A stretch of DNA of 64,000 nucleotides from Lytechinus pictus (GCF_037042905.1 NC_087257.1:15350001-15414000); one strand, 5' to 3'. Positions 11,505 to 22,499 are shown, counted from the first letter of the stretch. Translations and numbers: made by a program. Notes: generated by a model not told the origin, from the sequence alone.

Positions 11505-14147
11505 TTTATTATTTTTAAAAACCTCCATTGAAACTTGCCTCACCTCCTTTTAAATTGGCTTCACCATAATTTGTACTACAGTTTATTATTTTTAAAAACC
11601 TCCATTAAAACTTGCCTCACCTCCTTTTAAATTGGCTTCATCATAATTGTACTACAGTTTATTCTTTTTAAAAACCTCCATTGAAACTTGCCTCACTTCC
11701 TTTTAAATAATTGGCTTCACCGAAATACAGTTTATTCTTTTTAAAAACCTCCATTGAAACTTGCATCACCTCCTTTTAAATTGGCTTCACCATAATTTGT
11801 AGTACAGTTTATTCTTTTTAAAAACCTCCATTGAAACTTGCCTCACCTCCTTTTAAATTTGTAGTACAGTTTATTCTTTTTAAAAACCTCCATTGAAACT
11901 TGCCTCACCTCCTTTTAAATTGGCTTCACCATAATACAGTTTATTCTTTTTAAAAACCTCCATTGAAACTTGCCTCACCTCCTTTTATTTTGAATTGGCT
12001 TCACCATAATTTGTAATACAGTTTATTCTTTTTAAAAACTTCCATTGAAACTTGCCTCACCTCCTTTTAAATTGGCTTCACCATATAATACAGTTTATTC
12101 TTTTTAAAAACCTCCATTAAAACTTGCCTCACCTCCTTTTAAATTGGCTTCACCATAATTTGTAGTACAGTTTATTCTTTTTAAAAACCTCTATTAAAAC
12201 TTGCGTCGCCTCCTTTTAAATTTGTAGTACAGTTTATTCTTTTTTAAAAACCTCCATTGAAACTTGCCTCACCTCCTTTTATTTTAAATTGGCTTCACCA
12301 TAATTTGTAATACAGCTAGTTTATTCTTTTTAAAAACCTCCATTGAAACTTGCCTCACCTCCTTTTAAATTGGCTTCACCATAATTTGTAGTACAGTTTA
12401 TTCTTTTTAAAAACCTTCATTAAAACTTGCCTCACCTCCTTTTAAAATTGTAGTACAGTTTATTCTTTTTAAAAACCTCCATTGAAACTTGCCTCACCCC
12501 CTTTTATTTTGAATTGGCTTCACCATAATTTGTAATACAGTTTATTCTTTTTAAAAACTTCCATTGAAACTTGCCTCACCTCCTTTTAAATTGGCTTCAC
12601 CATAATACAGTTTATTCTTTTTAAAAACCTCCATTGAAACTTGCCTCACCTCTTTTTAAATTGGCTTCACCACAATTCTTAGTACAGTTTATTCTTTTTA
12701 AAAACCTCCATTAAATCTTGCCTCACCTCCTTTTAAATTGGCTTCACCATAATTCTTTTTAAAAACCTCTATTAAAACTTGCGTCGCCTCCTTTTAAATT
12801 TGTAGTACAGTTTATTCTTTTTTAAAAACCTCCATTGAAACTTGCCTCACGTCCTTTTAAATTGGCTTCACCCTATACAGTTTATTCTTTTTAAAAACCT
12901 CCATTGAAACTTGCCTCACGTCCTTTTAAATTGGCTTCACCCTATACAGTTTATTCTTTTTAAAAACCTCCATTGAAACTTGCCTCACCTCCTTTTAAAT
13001 TGGCTTCACCATAATACAGTTTATTCTTTTTAAAAACCTCCATTGAAACTTGCCTCACCTCCTTTTAAATTAGCTTCACCACACTTCTTAGTACAGTTTA
13101 TTCTTTTTAAAAACCTCCATTGAAACTTGCCTCACCTCCTTTTGAATTGGCTTCACCATAATTTGTAGTACAGTTTATTCTTTTTGAAAACCTCCATTGA
13201 AACTTGCCTTGCCTCCTTTTAAATTTGTAGTACAGTTTATTAAAAAAAAAAACCTCCATTGAAACTTGCCTCACCTCCTTTTAAATTGGCTTCACCATAA
13301 TTTGTAGTACAGATCTTATTCTTTTTAAAAACCTCCATTGAAACTTGATCACCTCCTTTTAAATTGGCTTCACCATAATTTGTAGTACACTTTATTCTTT
13401 TTTTAAAACCTCCATTGAAACTTGCCTCACCTCCTTTTGAATTGGCTTCACCATAATTTGTAGTACAGTTTATTCTTTTTTAAAAACCTCCATTGAAACT
13501 TGCCTCGCCTCCTTTTAAATTTGTAGTACAGTTTATTCTTTTTAAAAACCTCAATTGAAACTTGCCTCACCTCCTTTTAAATTGGCTTCACCATAATTTG
13601 TAGTACGTACAGTTTATTCTGTTTTAAAACCTCCATTGAAACTTGTCTCACCTCCTTTTAAATTGGCTTCACCATAATATTCAGGTAATTAAGGTATATT
13701 CATTCTTTTTTTTAAAACATCATTGTTCACTTCCCTCACCTAGATCATTTGGCTATAATATATATAATACCTTTTATTCTACACTATTCTTCCCTTTAAA
13801 AAAAACCTGATTGTACTCCTGCCTCCCCTGATCTGACATTTGCCTCTCAACGTACTGTACATAGTGTTATATATCGGAAACTTCGTTTTACCGAATTGCC
13901 ATGCACTCTCTCCGACGCGTCTTAGCTAGACAGCATGGAATACTACCAGCCGATGGTACACACACGCACACACACACACGTTATTTGACAACTTGTCTCT
14001 GGAGCCAAAGTTCCTCGCATATAACTATCTGCATGCCTGCACGCAGTGTGTATTGAACACGCACGACCACGATCTAATGAATATTCATCGGCGAGAGTGA
14101 CGTCATTTTACGAGTCTCCTTTCAAACTTGGATCATAAGTGCCTACC
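11505..14147 (-). repeat. Right terminal inverted repeat with tandem array
   Basis: This is the reverse complement of the left terminus. The array (about 11505-13680) has roughly 30 units reading TTATTCTTTTTAAAAACCTC, CATTGAAACTTGCCTCACCT and TTGGCTTCACCATAAT. The non-repetitive outer domain (13680-14147) matches 4219-4695 almost base for base; the differences seen are small indels, such as a shortened GATATATAACAC stretch near 13870. The two arrays differ in unit order and length, so they have evolved independently or by unequal exchange. Confidence 0.9.
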
Positions 14148-14227
14148 TTTTGATTTCGATTTGTGATTTTGTGCACCGTCATCGTGGGCCGCGCCGATCG
14201 AGACTGGCCTGTGTTAACTGAACAAAA
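14090..14227 (+). promoter_or_regulatory. Present-day 5' region of the reductase gene, mostly transposon-derived
   Basis: The segment up to 14147 is the transposon terminus. It contains a perfect CRE palindrome, TGACGTCA (14099-14106), and just upstream ATGAATATTCAT, which resembles a palindromic POU/octamer site. The 9-bp duplication follows, then 71 bp of host sequence with a GC-rich GTGGGCCGCGCCGATCG patch before the ATG. No TATA box is seen. Promoter use is inference. Confidence 0.4.
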
Positions 14228-17200
14228 TGTCTCCAAAAGTAGCTGTTGTAAGTAAACTTGTTATTGTATGATATCGTGTGATGCCGAATTTGAATTGTTA
14301 AGGTTTATTATGCGAGGCGATTAATATTACAAACCTCACTAAAACTTAAGTTTAGTAAAAACCACTCACACGTATTGCGAGGTTAGTATTAGTATAATAT
14401 TAATATAACCTCGCACCACGAACCGCGTTTGGCAATGGATTTCTAACTAGTGGGTCTCGCGTGCTGGGATCTCACTTCTTGGGTCCACAACACACGACTT
14501 CTATGGCTTGATTTTTCTGTGCGCGGCAACATGTAATGAACCCTTGGGTGAGTAAAACCTACCTCGGGCGAAGTTCGTGCAGGCTCCTCATCTAACGTTA
14601 GACAGCTGGCAGCCGTCTGTTTCGAGGAGTTTTTTTATTTTTTTTATTTTTTTTTATTTCTCCTCGTACACAGACGGCTCGCTATCGTGCAGCCACCATT
14701 AGGGGACTTGCAATACAAAATCCCCCCGTCGGGGCTCTTCAATTTTTGTCTTTAATGAATCCATTACGTCTTACCCCCGTTTGGGAACGGACCGCAGTTC
14801 GGATTGCAAACTGCGGTATTTCACCCCATTTTGCGTTTGAAAATCTAAAACATCATTTCCAAGCCCTGGGGGTCGTTTCATAAAGCTGTTCGTAAGTTAA
14901 GAGCGACTTTAACAACGACTGGTGATCATCGCCAATTGTACCATTTACCGCAAGACATGATCACCAGTCGCTCTTAACTTACGAACAGCTTTATGAAACA
15001 CCCGCCTGATCAACCCCGCTTGGCCAGGTAATCCCCACAGGCCAGATTATGAGCGTTGAGCCAAGGACGAAATGATAACAACAGCTGTGCTATTAGTATT
15101 ACGTAAGTCTTCTCTGCCTGTAGAAGGACCTTCGGAATTAAATTATTGTATTCGATATTTAATCACGTTTTCAAAGGCATATTGTATTCAGAAATTCAAT
15201 GCTAGCCCATTTTCAATTTCGAACAAAGAAAATCAACCTCGAAATAAGGAAAGTAAGTGAATAAAAAATGGCGACATGTTTTCCCGGACCGCATTCGGGC
15301 TGTTGTGTTATCTTCGGACCGAGGTCAAGAAACAGGTGTTTTGATACTTAAATTGCATGCCTGGGGCAGTAGGGTTTTCGTACTTGGAGAAGAGGGGTAT
15401 AGTGTTATCAAACGGAGCTCTTTCGTCATGCAAACTTTTGAAAATTAATGCGACCGAAATGCAAATTACTAATACTAATTTAATTAGTATTGGGTCATTC
15501 CATCTGGATTCACCCAGTGGTTGCACCCGACCGTCTCAGAATTCGTTGTAAATTGGTACACATAAAATTCACCATGGCCCACGCACAAAACAAAAAAATT
15601 AGTCCAATTGGTCCGTCGGTTCTCGCGCTACGGCCCGCCCTTTTCTCCTTGTTTTGACAAAAATGGGCGTGACCCTCAACTTTCAATGGCCACTGCGTCG
15701 TAACGTGTTGACCAATTTTCATGAAACAGGTACCATTTATTAGAAAATTCAGAGAGGAATCCAAAACATGCATCAAATAATGTATTGGAGCGATTTATAA
15801 GGTCATGATCTTTGACCTTTACTTTGACCTTGAGTTTGACCCCCGGACAAATAATTTTTAAACTTGATTTTCGTGTATGTTAATCATTTGTATGATATTG
15901 ACAAAATATGTTAAAACCAATGATGATATTTAATGTCTTCACCTTTTAAAACTCTTCCAAAGATACAATGAAATTTCACTCTACTCCTACATACTGATAT
16001 TCATGTTAGTAAAGTGATAACCATTTACATGATTTCTTCCAATCTTAAGTTACAGTATGCATGCACATGAAAAGAAATTAAGCTCATCAGTTCACAAATG
16101 AAACATTAAACATTTATGCTCATGAATAGGTATCTGTTTAGGCAATTTGATGTTCAGCAATATATGTCATATATATACATATATATATATATATATTCTT
16201 GTTAGTAAATAGGCATATACTCAACAACTTGATGATAAAAGTAAACACTTTACTAACAAGAATATATATATATATATATGTATATATATGACATATATTG
16301 CTGAACATCAAATTGCCTAAACAGATACCTATTCATGAGCATAAATGTTTAATGTTTCATTTGTGAACTGATGATCGAGCTTAATTTCTTTTCATGTGCA
16401 TGCATACTGTAACTTAAGATTGGAAGAAATCATGTAAATGGTTAACACTTTACTAACATGAATATCAGTATGTAGGACTAGAGTGAAATTTCATGGTATC
16501 TTTGGAAGAGTTTTAAAAGGTGAAGAAATAAAATATCATCATTGATTTTAACATATTTTGTCAATATCATACTAATAATTAACATACATGAAAATCAAGT
16601 TAAAAAATTATTTGTCCGGGGGTCAAACTCAAGGTCAAAGTAAAGGTCAAAGGTCACGACCTTATAAATTGCTCCAATACATTATTTGATGCATGTTTTG
16701 GATTCCTCTCTGAATTTCCTAATAAATGGTACCTGTTTCATGAAAATTGGTCAACACGTTACGACGCAGTGGCCATTGAAAGTTGAGGGTCACGCCCATT
16801 TTTGTCAAAACAAGGAGAAAAGGGTGGGCCGTAGCGCGAGAACCGACGGACCAATTGGACTAATTTTTTTTGTTTTGTGCATGGGCCATGATGAATTTTA
16901 TGTGTACCAATTTACAAGGAATTCCGAGAGGGTCGGGTGCAAAATTGCACATTCATTGGGTGAATTGGCATGGAATGACCCTATTCCCTCTTGGCATTGA
17001 TTGCCAAAAAACGGGGAAAAAATCAAGTTAAAAGGAACAAAAACAGTGACTTACCTCGGCTGTCGCGCAACTTCACTCTCCTGTTTTATCCGAACTTAAG
17101 TGCATAAACATATGGCCATTGAGTCCCCTGTACAGATCGCGCTAGAACTTCGGTCTCTGTATTATTTTGGTGAGTGAAGCCAACGGAGTTCAGCTGAACA

Positions 17201-20200
17201 ACCAATATAACAGAGACCGAAGCTTTTGGTCTAGCTCCACTCCACTTCACTGCCGCTACACTAGGTGGAGCGTAGTGTAGCGGTAGTGAAGTGGCCGGAG
17301 TGAAGCCTGCACGGACTTCGCCCGAGGTAAGTAAAACTATGGATCCTACTAGTAGGATCCATGGTAAAACTAATTTAAGTAATTAAGTGAATATTTACAC
17401 AGTATTGCAAATTGCAATCAATCGAAACATATGCCCATTTGGGAATGTAACCTATTGTGGTTTTTAAACCATTTTAACTCATTTTTTAAAATCATGAATA
17501 TGCAAGATAATGTAAATTTGTAAGGTAGGTATAAATTAAGACTCTATTTTCTGTTTTACTTGTGTTTATTTTATTAAACAAGCTTTGTAAATCATTAGGT
17601 TTAATTTCAATCAGTAGATCTAGAATTTATTGTGTTTTTTGTTTTTCCATTCTGGCAACAGGTAACTGGAAGCAACTCTGGAGTTGGCCTTGCCATTGTC
17701 CGAGCTTTCTGCAAGAATTTTGGTGAGAATGGAGCTGTTTATTTGACGGCTAGGAACGAGGAGCGAGGGATGCAGGCCGTAGAAGTCTTGAAGAAGGAAA
17801 GTCTTAATCCTAGATTCCATCTTCTTGATGTGGATGATGTTTGCAGTATGGAGAAGCTTCGAGATGATATCAAAACTAAACACGGTGGTGTGGACATCCT
17901 GGTCAACAATGCAGGAATCGCCTATAAGGTTTGTATCTGGGAGCCATGACTGTACACATGATTGGTGAAATGTTCTTGTGCTAAATGAATTAGTCCTAAA
18001 TAATTCCTCTGCAATGAAAAGCAGGCCTTGGCCACCAGCCATTCATAGATATGTTTGTAAGTAACTAACAGCTTTAGGATTTAGGAAACCATTACGCTTT
18101 TCACACTGCATTTCCTTAACCCCATATGCCCCGGACTATCCTTAACCCCATAGGCCTACTATCTTTTTTTTGTTTCACACTGTCTCTCTTAACCCCATAC
18201 TATTTTCTTAGCCGGGGTTAATGCCTTGAACCTGGAATATCGCACAGCTCATGAATATTGATGATTTTGCCACACAGAGCGTAATTAACGTGCAATTTTG
18301 ACTTCAGTGATTGGCTAATGCTTAGCTTCACTTTTCCTTAGCCTGCTTTAATTTCACACTGCATCTCCTAGCAACGCAATTGTGGTGATAGCACGGCAAA
18401 AACTCTGCATTTTTGCAGGGCCAGATAGTACTGTACTATTTACTGTGCTAGCCCACTTTGCTAAAATGTAGTGTGAAACCGAAGTGGGCTTGATACTTGA
18501 TGGAGTAATCCCTTTGGCAGCTCATACAGGAAGCTATACAGGGATGATGAATAAAGTGGCTAAGCTTAACCCCGTGAGGGGGGGGGGGTCTTAGAACCAC
18601 CAATTTCCAGGGGTTAAGGAAAATATGTGCAGTGTGAAAAGCATAATTGTGTGTCATATATCTAAACAGTTTTTATCTTGTCCGTTACTTTGTGCAGGAT
18701 GATAAACCTATGGCGGAGCAAGCTGTTGGGTCTATCAAAACCAACTACCATGGTGTCCTTTTGATGACTAATACATTCCTCCCTATCATCAGAGATGGTG
18801 GAAGGTAAGATTAGAACAATTTTTATTTATTTATTTAAAACGGTTTAATTCAACAAGGGTGTCTATAGCGGCTGAAAAGCCGAATTGCATTACCCTTTAC
18901 AATCATTTACATAAAAAATACAATCAATATCAAACAAAGAACAACTGAATTTACACAAACTCTACATCTTAAATACACTTATATCACGATATAAATTAAA
19001 TTAAATTCCTCTTGAGATTCAGTTCAGTTTAAAAAGAGCCCACTTTGGTTATAAGAATGCTTTCTTGCTATGATTTATTATGAGACAACATTCTTTCTTA
19101 GTGTGAATGATATACATTAAGTCTGTGTACTGTTTTGGGGGACTAGATTTACTTTTTGATTTTGAAGATTTTTTTTGGGATAAAGATGTGTTGAATTGCA
19201 ATATTACTTTTCATTTCATGGTGTTTTATCAGTTGTTTGCAAAATTAAAGTAGGAATAAGACTTCAGATGGTTATTTAATTTTAACTCACAGACGGAAAG
19301 TAAATCAAACTTCCCTCTATAGGCTTGTAAATTGGAATCATCCTATTCTCAGTGGTGTTTATCCACTTGGTCTATAAGCAGATGGTCTAATTATTTGATT
19401 GTCTCACACCATTATGGTTAAACCCACTTGGTCTACTCTCAATTTGGTTTGATTACCATTTGTTCTAATACTTGGTTTGTTATTGTAATGCTATCTAATA
19501 TCCAGATAATCTCTTTTGCACTTTTTTTACTATTGTTTTATACTTTGTCAAATTAAATTTGGTTCATCAATCTAATCATATGGAATATAGGATATTACAT
19601 GTGTAGATGAAATGGGTTTTAATAGCATAATTGGAAATTAGAGAAAATGGTAAATTATGGGATAAATAGGAATGAGACCAAATGGTCAGTAGGTGATGTG
19701 GTTATAGATGAACTAGGATTAGACTATGTGAAAAGCGACAAAAACTTGTACACAAAGTGGAAGTAGACCTAGTGGCAATTTCTCCTTTCTGTTCGGACCA
19801 TCAGGTTAACAGTTTTTTTGCACGTTTTTTTTAGGATTGTCCACCTAGCCAGCTTGGTTGCTGCCAGGACCTTCTACAACATCAGCGAAGAACTCCAACA
19901 GCGCTTTCGTGACGTTTCGACCGAAGAGGGCGTGACAGGCCTCATGAATGAATTCATTGAGTGAGTAGGCAATTATTGCATTTATGTTATTAGTTGATTT
20001 TTAGGGTTCCCGTGAGGGTATTTTACAATGGCATTCTGTTGCAGCTGTCATTCGGGAAGTGCATTCTTTGGTTGATAATTCGGAAATGGGTCTAAGACAA
20101 GAACATATGCATATTTGCATAATGTTTTTTTCAGCACTTCAATACACAAGTCCCCTGTCAGGACATTTAGGCTTCAAGTGCAGACCACATTCCTCAAGCT

Positions 20201-21268
20201 GAAGGATTTGCACATCAAACTACCATGGTAGTATGTCTTCTAAATTCAAACACTTCTGTCATGCACAAAAAACATTTAAAATAGTGTTTGTATTTTCATT
20301 AAATTTTTTTTTTGCAGGGCAATGAAAGAGGGAGAGCCATGGACGAAGGGCTGGCTGGATTTTTCTTACGGAACCAGCAAACTTGGAGTGGTGGCCCTCA
20401 CCAAGGTGCAGGGTGAGATGGTGAGGAAGGATGCAAGCAAGAAAGATGTTCTCATCAATTGTGTAAGTAGCTCTTGCTCTGTGAATGAAATGTGACTAAG
20501 GTAGCTTAGTCTGCAGGCACAGACCCTGATCAAAATTTTCATCTTCACATAAGACTGGCCCAAACACAACTTGCTGTTGAGGGACCTTCTGCACACAAAA
20601 TCAGTGGTAAGGACGTAGGCTGCATATTCAGACCACTTTCTTCCAGCGATGAAGGGTTTGCAGTTCTACCTTAAAGGCACCTTATCAACAGTTTGTTCAA
20701 CACCTCTTAGCAGGTGTCAGAATTCTGCTATGAATTATCATTTCAGAGCAGCCTTTCCCCATGTACCCCCCCATCGTATTTTTCTGTGATAAAATGTAAA
20801 GATAAGTAGTAAAAATAATTCTTGCATGAACGCCAAGGCTCTGACTTGTGCCGAAACTGCAGCTAGTATGTGTCCTGCTTCATAATACTTTGGTCGTAAT
20901 TGGTCGTACAGTATACATTGAGGGGAAATCCTGTATGTGTATGGTCATTTATCCTGGATAATTAGATATTTTTTCCCCTGTTCTGGGGAATGTTTTATGA
21001 TCATTGTCAATATCATCACAACATAATCTTTTTCCTTTGTGTCTTATTCTTTTGACAGTGTTGTCCTGGCTACGTAGTGACAAACATGACAGCTGACCAC
21101 ACCGGTGACGATGCCAATAGTAGGATCACCCCAGACCAGGGGGCAGACACTCCTGTCTACCTGTCCCTCCTCCCGGCCGGGACCGCAGACATCCAGGGTA
21201 GGTTTGTTTCCAAGAGAACTGTCAAGAATTTCTTTGAGGATGACATCAGACCAGTCACATTCAACTAA
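14228..21268 (+). CDS. CBR1: Carbonyl reductase [NADPH] 1-like short-chain dehydrogenase, 6 exons
   Basis: Coding exons are 14228-14248, 17662-17928, 18698-18804, 19835-19960, 20318-20462 and 21059-21268, all with GT-AG borders and consistent phases. They give 291 aa; human CBR1 is 277. The enzyme would reduce carbonyl compounds (quinones, aldehydes, prostaglandin-type ketones) with NADPH in the cytosol as a monomeric SDR. Visible motifs are TGSNSGVG (residues 9-16, cofactor binding), NNAG (89-92), the serine in HLASLVA (138) and the catalytic SYGTSK pair Tyr191/Lys195. The insert-bearing middle and the TPVYLSLLPAG and GRFVSKR C-terminal motifs are CBR1-like. Exon 1 encodes only MSPKVAV. Intron 1 is 3.4 kb and full of inverted repeats. 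A 9.9 kb transposon lies just 5'. No symbol more specific than CBR1-like is safe. Confidence 0.93.
14873..15001. mobile_element. Hairpin MITE (TTTCATAAAGCTGTTCGTAAG family)
   Basis: The left arm GTTTCATAAAGCTGTTCGTA and onward through AGAGCGACT...CTGGTGATCAT is mirrored by ATGATCACCAGTCGCTCTTA...ATGAAACACCC. The arms are about 40-60 bp with a short centre. A second, degraded member of the family is at 42956-43414. Confidence 0.75.
15492..16981. repeat. 1.49 kb near-perfect palindrome with 39-bp loop
   Basis: The left arm (15492-16209) and right arm (16249-16981) are complementary around position 16229. The outer ends are GGGTCATTCCA and TGGAATGACCC; the inner ends are ATTCTTGTTAGTAAA and TTTACTAACAAGAAT. 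The arms differ only by scattered substitutions and small indels (718 against 733 bases). Each arm carries AGGTCA-type half-sites, and the right arm has a perfect AGGTCAAAGGTCA near 16644. Short open frames within the arms mirror each other and are not genes. It may be an inverted pair of one element or a fold-back transposon. Confidence 0.9.
17331..17371. repeat. 25-bp palindromic insert flanked by GTAAAACT direct repeats
   Basis: GTAAAACT at 17331-17338 and again at 17364-17371 flank a perfect 24-base palindrome (half ATGGATCCTACT, 17339-17362) plus one G. The same octamer also occurs at 14552-14559 (with a final C). This looks like a tiny fold-back insertion or an excision footprint at the same target. 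Confidence 0.6.
18096..18642. mobile_element. MITE with ~28-bp TIRs in reductase intron 2
   Basis: The left end GCTTTTCACACTGCATTTCC followed by TTAACCCC is mirrored by GGGGTTAAGG...CAGTGTGAAAAGC at the right. Internal TTAACCCC and TTTCACACTG copies recur near 18120-18210 and 18350. There is no ORF and no clear target duplication. Confidence 0.7.
18813..19030 (-). repeat. Probable non-LTR 3'-end-like dispersed repeat
   Basis: (TTTA)n followed by an AT-rich stretch with TTCAACAAGGG and AATACAATCAATATC. It resembles the sequences at 6410-6530 and 48649-48900, each starting with TTTATT or AATTC repeats. Family and orientation are uncertain. Confidence 0.35.
19296..19782. repeat. Fold-back repeat rich in TTGGTCTA motifs
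   Basis: The left part has repeated CACTTGGTCTA, GATGGTCTAATTA and CCATTTGTTCTAATA. The right part has the complements (GAGACCAAATGGTC, GATTAGACTATGTG, TAGACCTAGTGGCAATTT). Two relatives lie at 47506-47766 and 51066-51656. It is a diverged inverted-repeat family in intron 3 of the reductase. Confidence 0.5.
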
Positions 21269-22130
21269 TCCGTTTTTGTTGCCTCCTTATTCTACTAGGT
21301 CTTTCTCAAAAATGTTTGTTATATCTATTAGATAGACAACTTAGATAGTGTTATACATGTAAAGACATTTTTGCAGCATATGATGCAGGCCCAATTGTGT
21401 TACTTTGTAAATTTGGAATATTCTGTTTGGTATATTTAGCTTGAAAGTGACACTGTCAACTTTTAAAACATCACACATACACTGGCTGAAAGTGACCGAG
21501 TTAAGATACTGAAAACATGCTCAGTTCTTTGAAATGAAAGAAAAGTCTTATAAAAAGGGCTGACTTTGCAAAATCTAACATTTCTAAGTAACATTTACTT
21601 CTTGCTTTTTGGTGTGAATTTAAGTAAAATCTTACAGGAAGTCTGGTTAAAAACTCTCTGAAAATCAGCAGGGGAGTAGACACGGATTCACCCATGTTCC
21701 AAATGTTGGTTTTAGAATCATCATAATTTGTGCCACTCAAAAACTTGCATAGTTGTGGTTTCATCAACTCAGAACTCCTACGTCACAATTAGAGTACTGG
21801 TATACTTATATTTTGATCAACCGCACATATTTACTTTTTATAGCTTAATGAATTTTGGATAGTGCAATATACAGGGTAGGCCTATATTGAAGTTTGTAGA
21901 CTCAGATTACGCATAACTGGCCTGTATTACAGAAATGAACAAAATTTTGTAACTGTTGTTTGATATTAGGTATCCATGCAATTAATATATTATACTACAT
22001 CATATTTTATTTTATTATCCTAATATCCTCACAAAGGATTTAGATTTTTTATATTGAAATATGCCTTATACATAAATATTTTCATCTTTTAGTTAAGAGT
22101 TAATCTGCTCAATATTTTTGGTGTTATCAT
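21269..22130. other. 3' flank and probable 3' UTR of the reductase gene
   Basis: AT-rich, with no gene. No polyadenylation site can be assigned with confidence before the first MITE; an AATAAA at 22557-22562 lies inside a later MITE. Confidence 0.4.
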
Positions 22131-22304
22131 CAGGGGTGTGAGAGTTCAGATTTTTATCTGATTTCAGATTTTTTTCGTTTTGATTTTCAGCTTATTTTTG
22201 GCTCTCCTCTGTACAAAAAGTATGGGAGCTCTTTCTATTTCAGAATTTTTCTACAAGTTTCAGCTTTTTTCAGATCTTTTTATTTGGGACCACTCACACC
22301 CCTG
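22131..22304 (+). mobile_element. CAGGGGTGT MITE with 6-bp target duplication, copy 1
   Basis: TIRs are CAGGGGTGTGAG and CTCACACCCCTG. TATCAT at 22125-22130 and 22305-22310 is a perfect 6-bp direct repeat. A second copy in the opposite orientation is at 61562-61746. No coding capacity. Confidence 0.85.
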
Positions 22305-22373
22305 TATCATGGAACCTTTTTTAATAATTAATGAAATGCAATATACTTATCATTGCTGAAATACAGTAGAGAG

Positions 22374-22499
22374 AGAGTTTGGCTGACCCGGTTTCTATGG
22401 ATTACCAATATGGTGCATAATGATTAGCTAGGCAAGCCCAATTCAAAAGGAAATTGCGCCATGTTGGTAACCCATTGAAACCGGGTTGGCCGAACTCTT
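22374..22499. mobile_element. Hairpin MITE, about 126 bp
   Basis: AGAGTTTGGCTGACCCGGTT...ATGG...ACCAATATGG at the left is mirrored by CCATGTTGGTAACCCATTGA and AACCGGGTTGGCCGAACTCT at the right. Arms are about 45 bp and the loop about 35 bp. It ends 4 bp before the next MITE. Confidence 0.75.

Larger units (their letters stand above)
4219..14147. mobile_element. 9.9 kb fold-back (TU/MULE-like) transposon with long inverted termini
   Basis: The terminus at 4219 (GGTAGGCACTTATGATCC) and the reverse complement of the terminus at 14147 are the same and stay nearly identical inward for about 480 bp, with a few indels. The inverted match then continues through tandem arrays to about 6400 on the left and 11505 on the right. 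A perfect 9-bp direct repeat flanks the whole unit. The 5 kb middle shows no transposase ORF, so it looks non-autonomous. Long inverted termini with internal tandem repeats are known from Drosophila FB and sea urchin TU elements; a 9-bp duplication is usual for Mutator-like elements. Superfamily assignment is inference. It sits 5' of the reductase ATG. Confidence 0.85.
14560..17329. mobile_element. 2.77 kb TIR element in reductase intron 1
   Basis: The ends read TACCTCGGGCGAAGTTCGTG (14560 onward) and the near-exact complement at the right end (17329 inward), an inverted match of about 26 bp. Flanking direct repeats are AGTAAAACC (14551-14559) and AGTAAAACT (17330-17338), 8 of 9 identical. 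Inside are a GCCGTCTGT...ACAGACGGC hairpin near 14610-14690, the hairpin MITE at 14873-15001, the 1.49 kb palindrome, and two GC-rich hairpins at 17140-17300. A direct partial copy of the left end (TTACCTCGGCTG) lies at 17054. No transposase is seen. The 9-bp duplication suggests a Mutator-like mechanism, which is inference. Confidence 0.65.

Noticed and set aside
15510-15776. 88-residue frame and its near-identical mirror at 16686-17000
   Set aside because: They are the two arms of the palindrome; no known domain, and the frame differs between arms.
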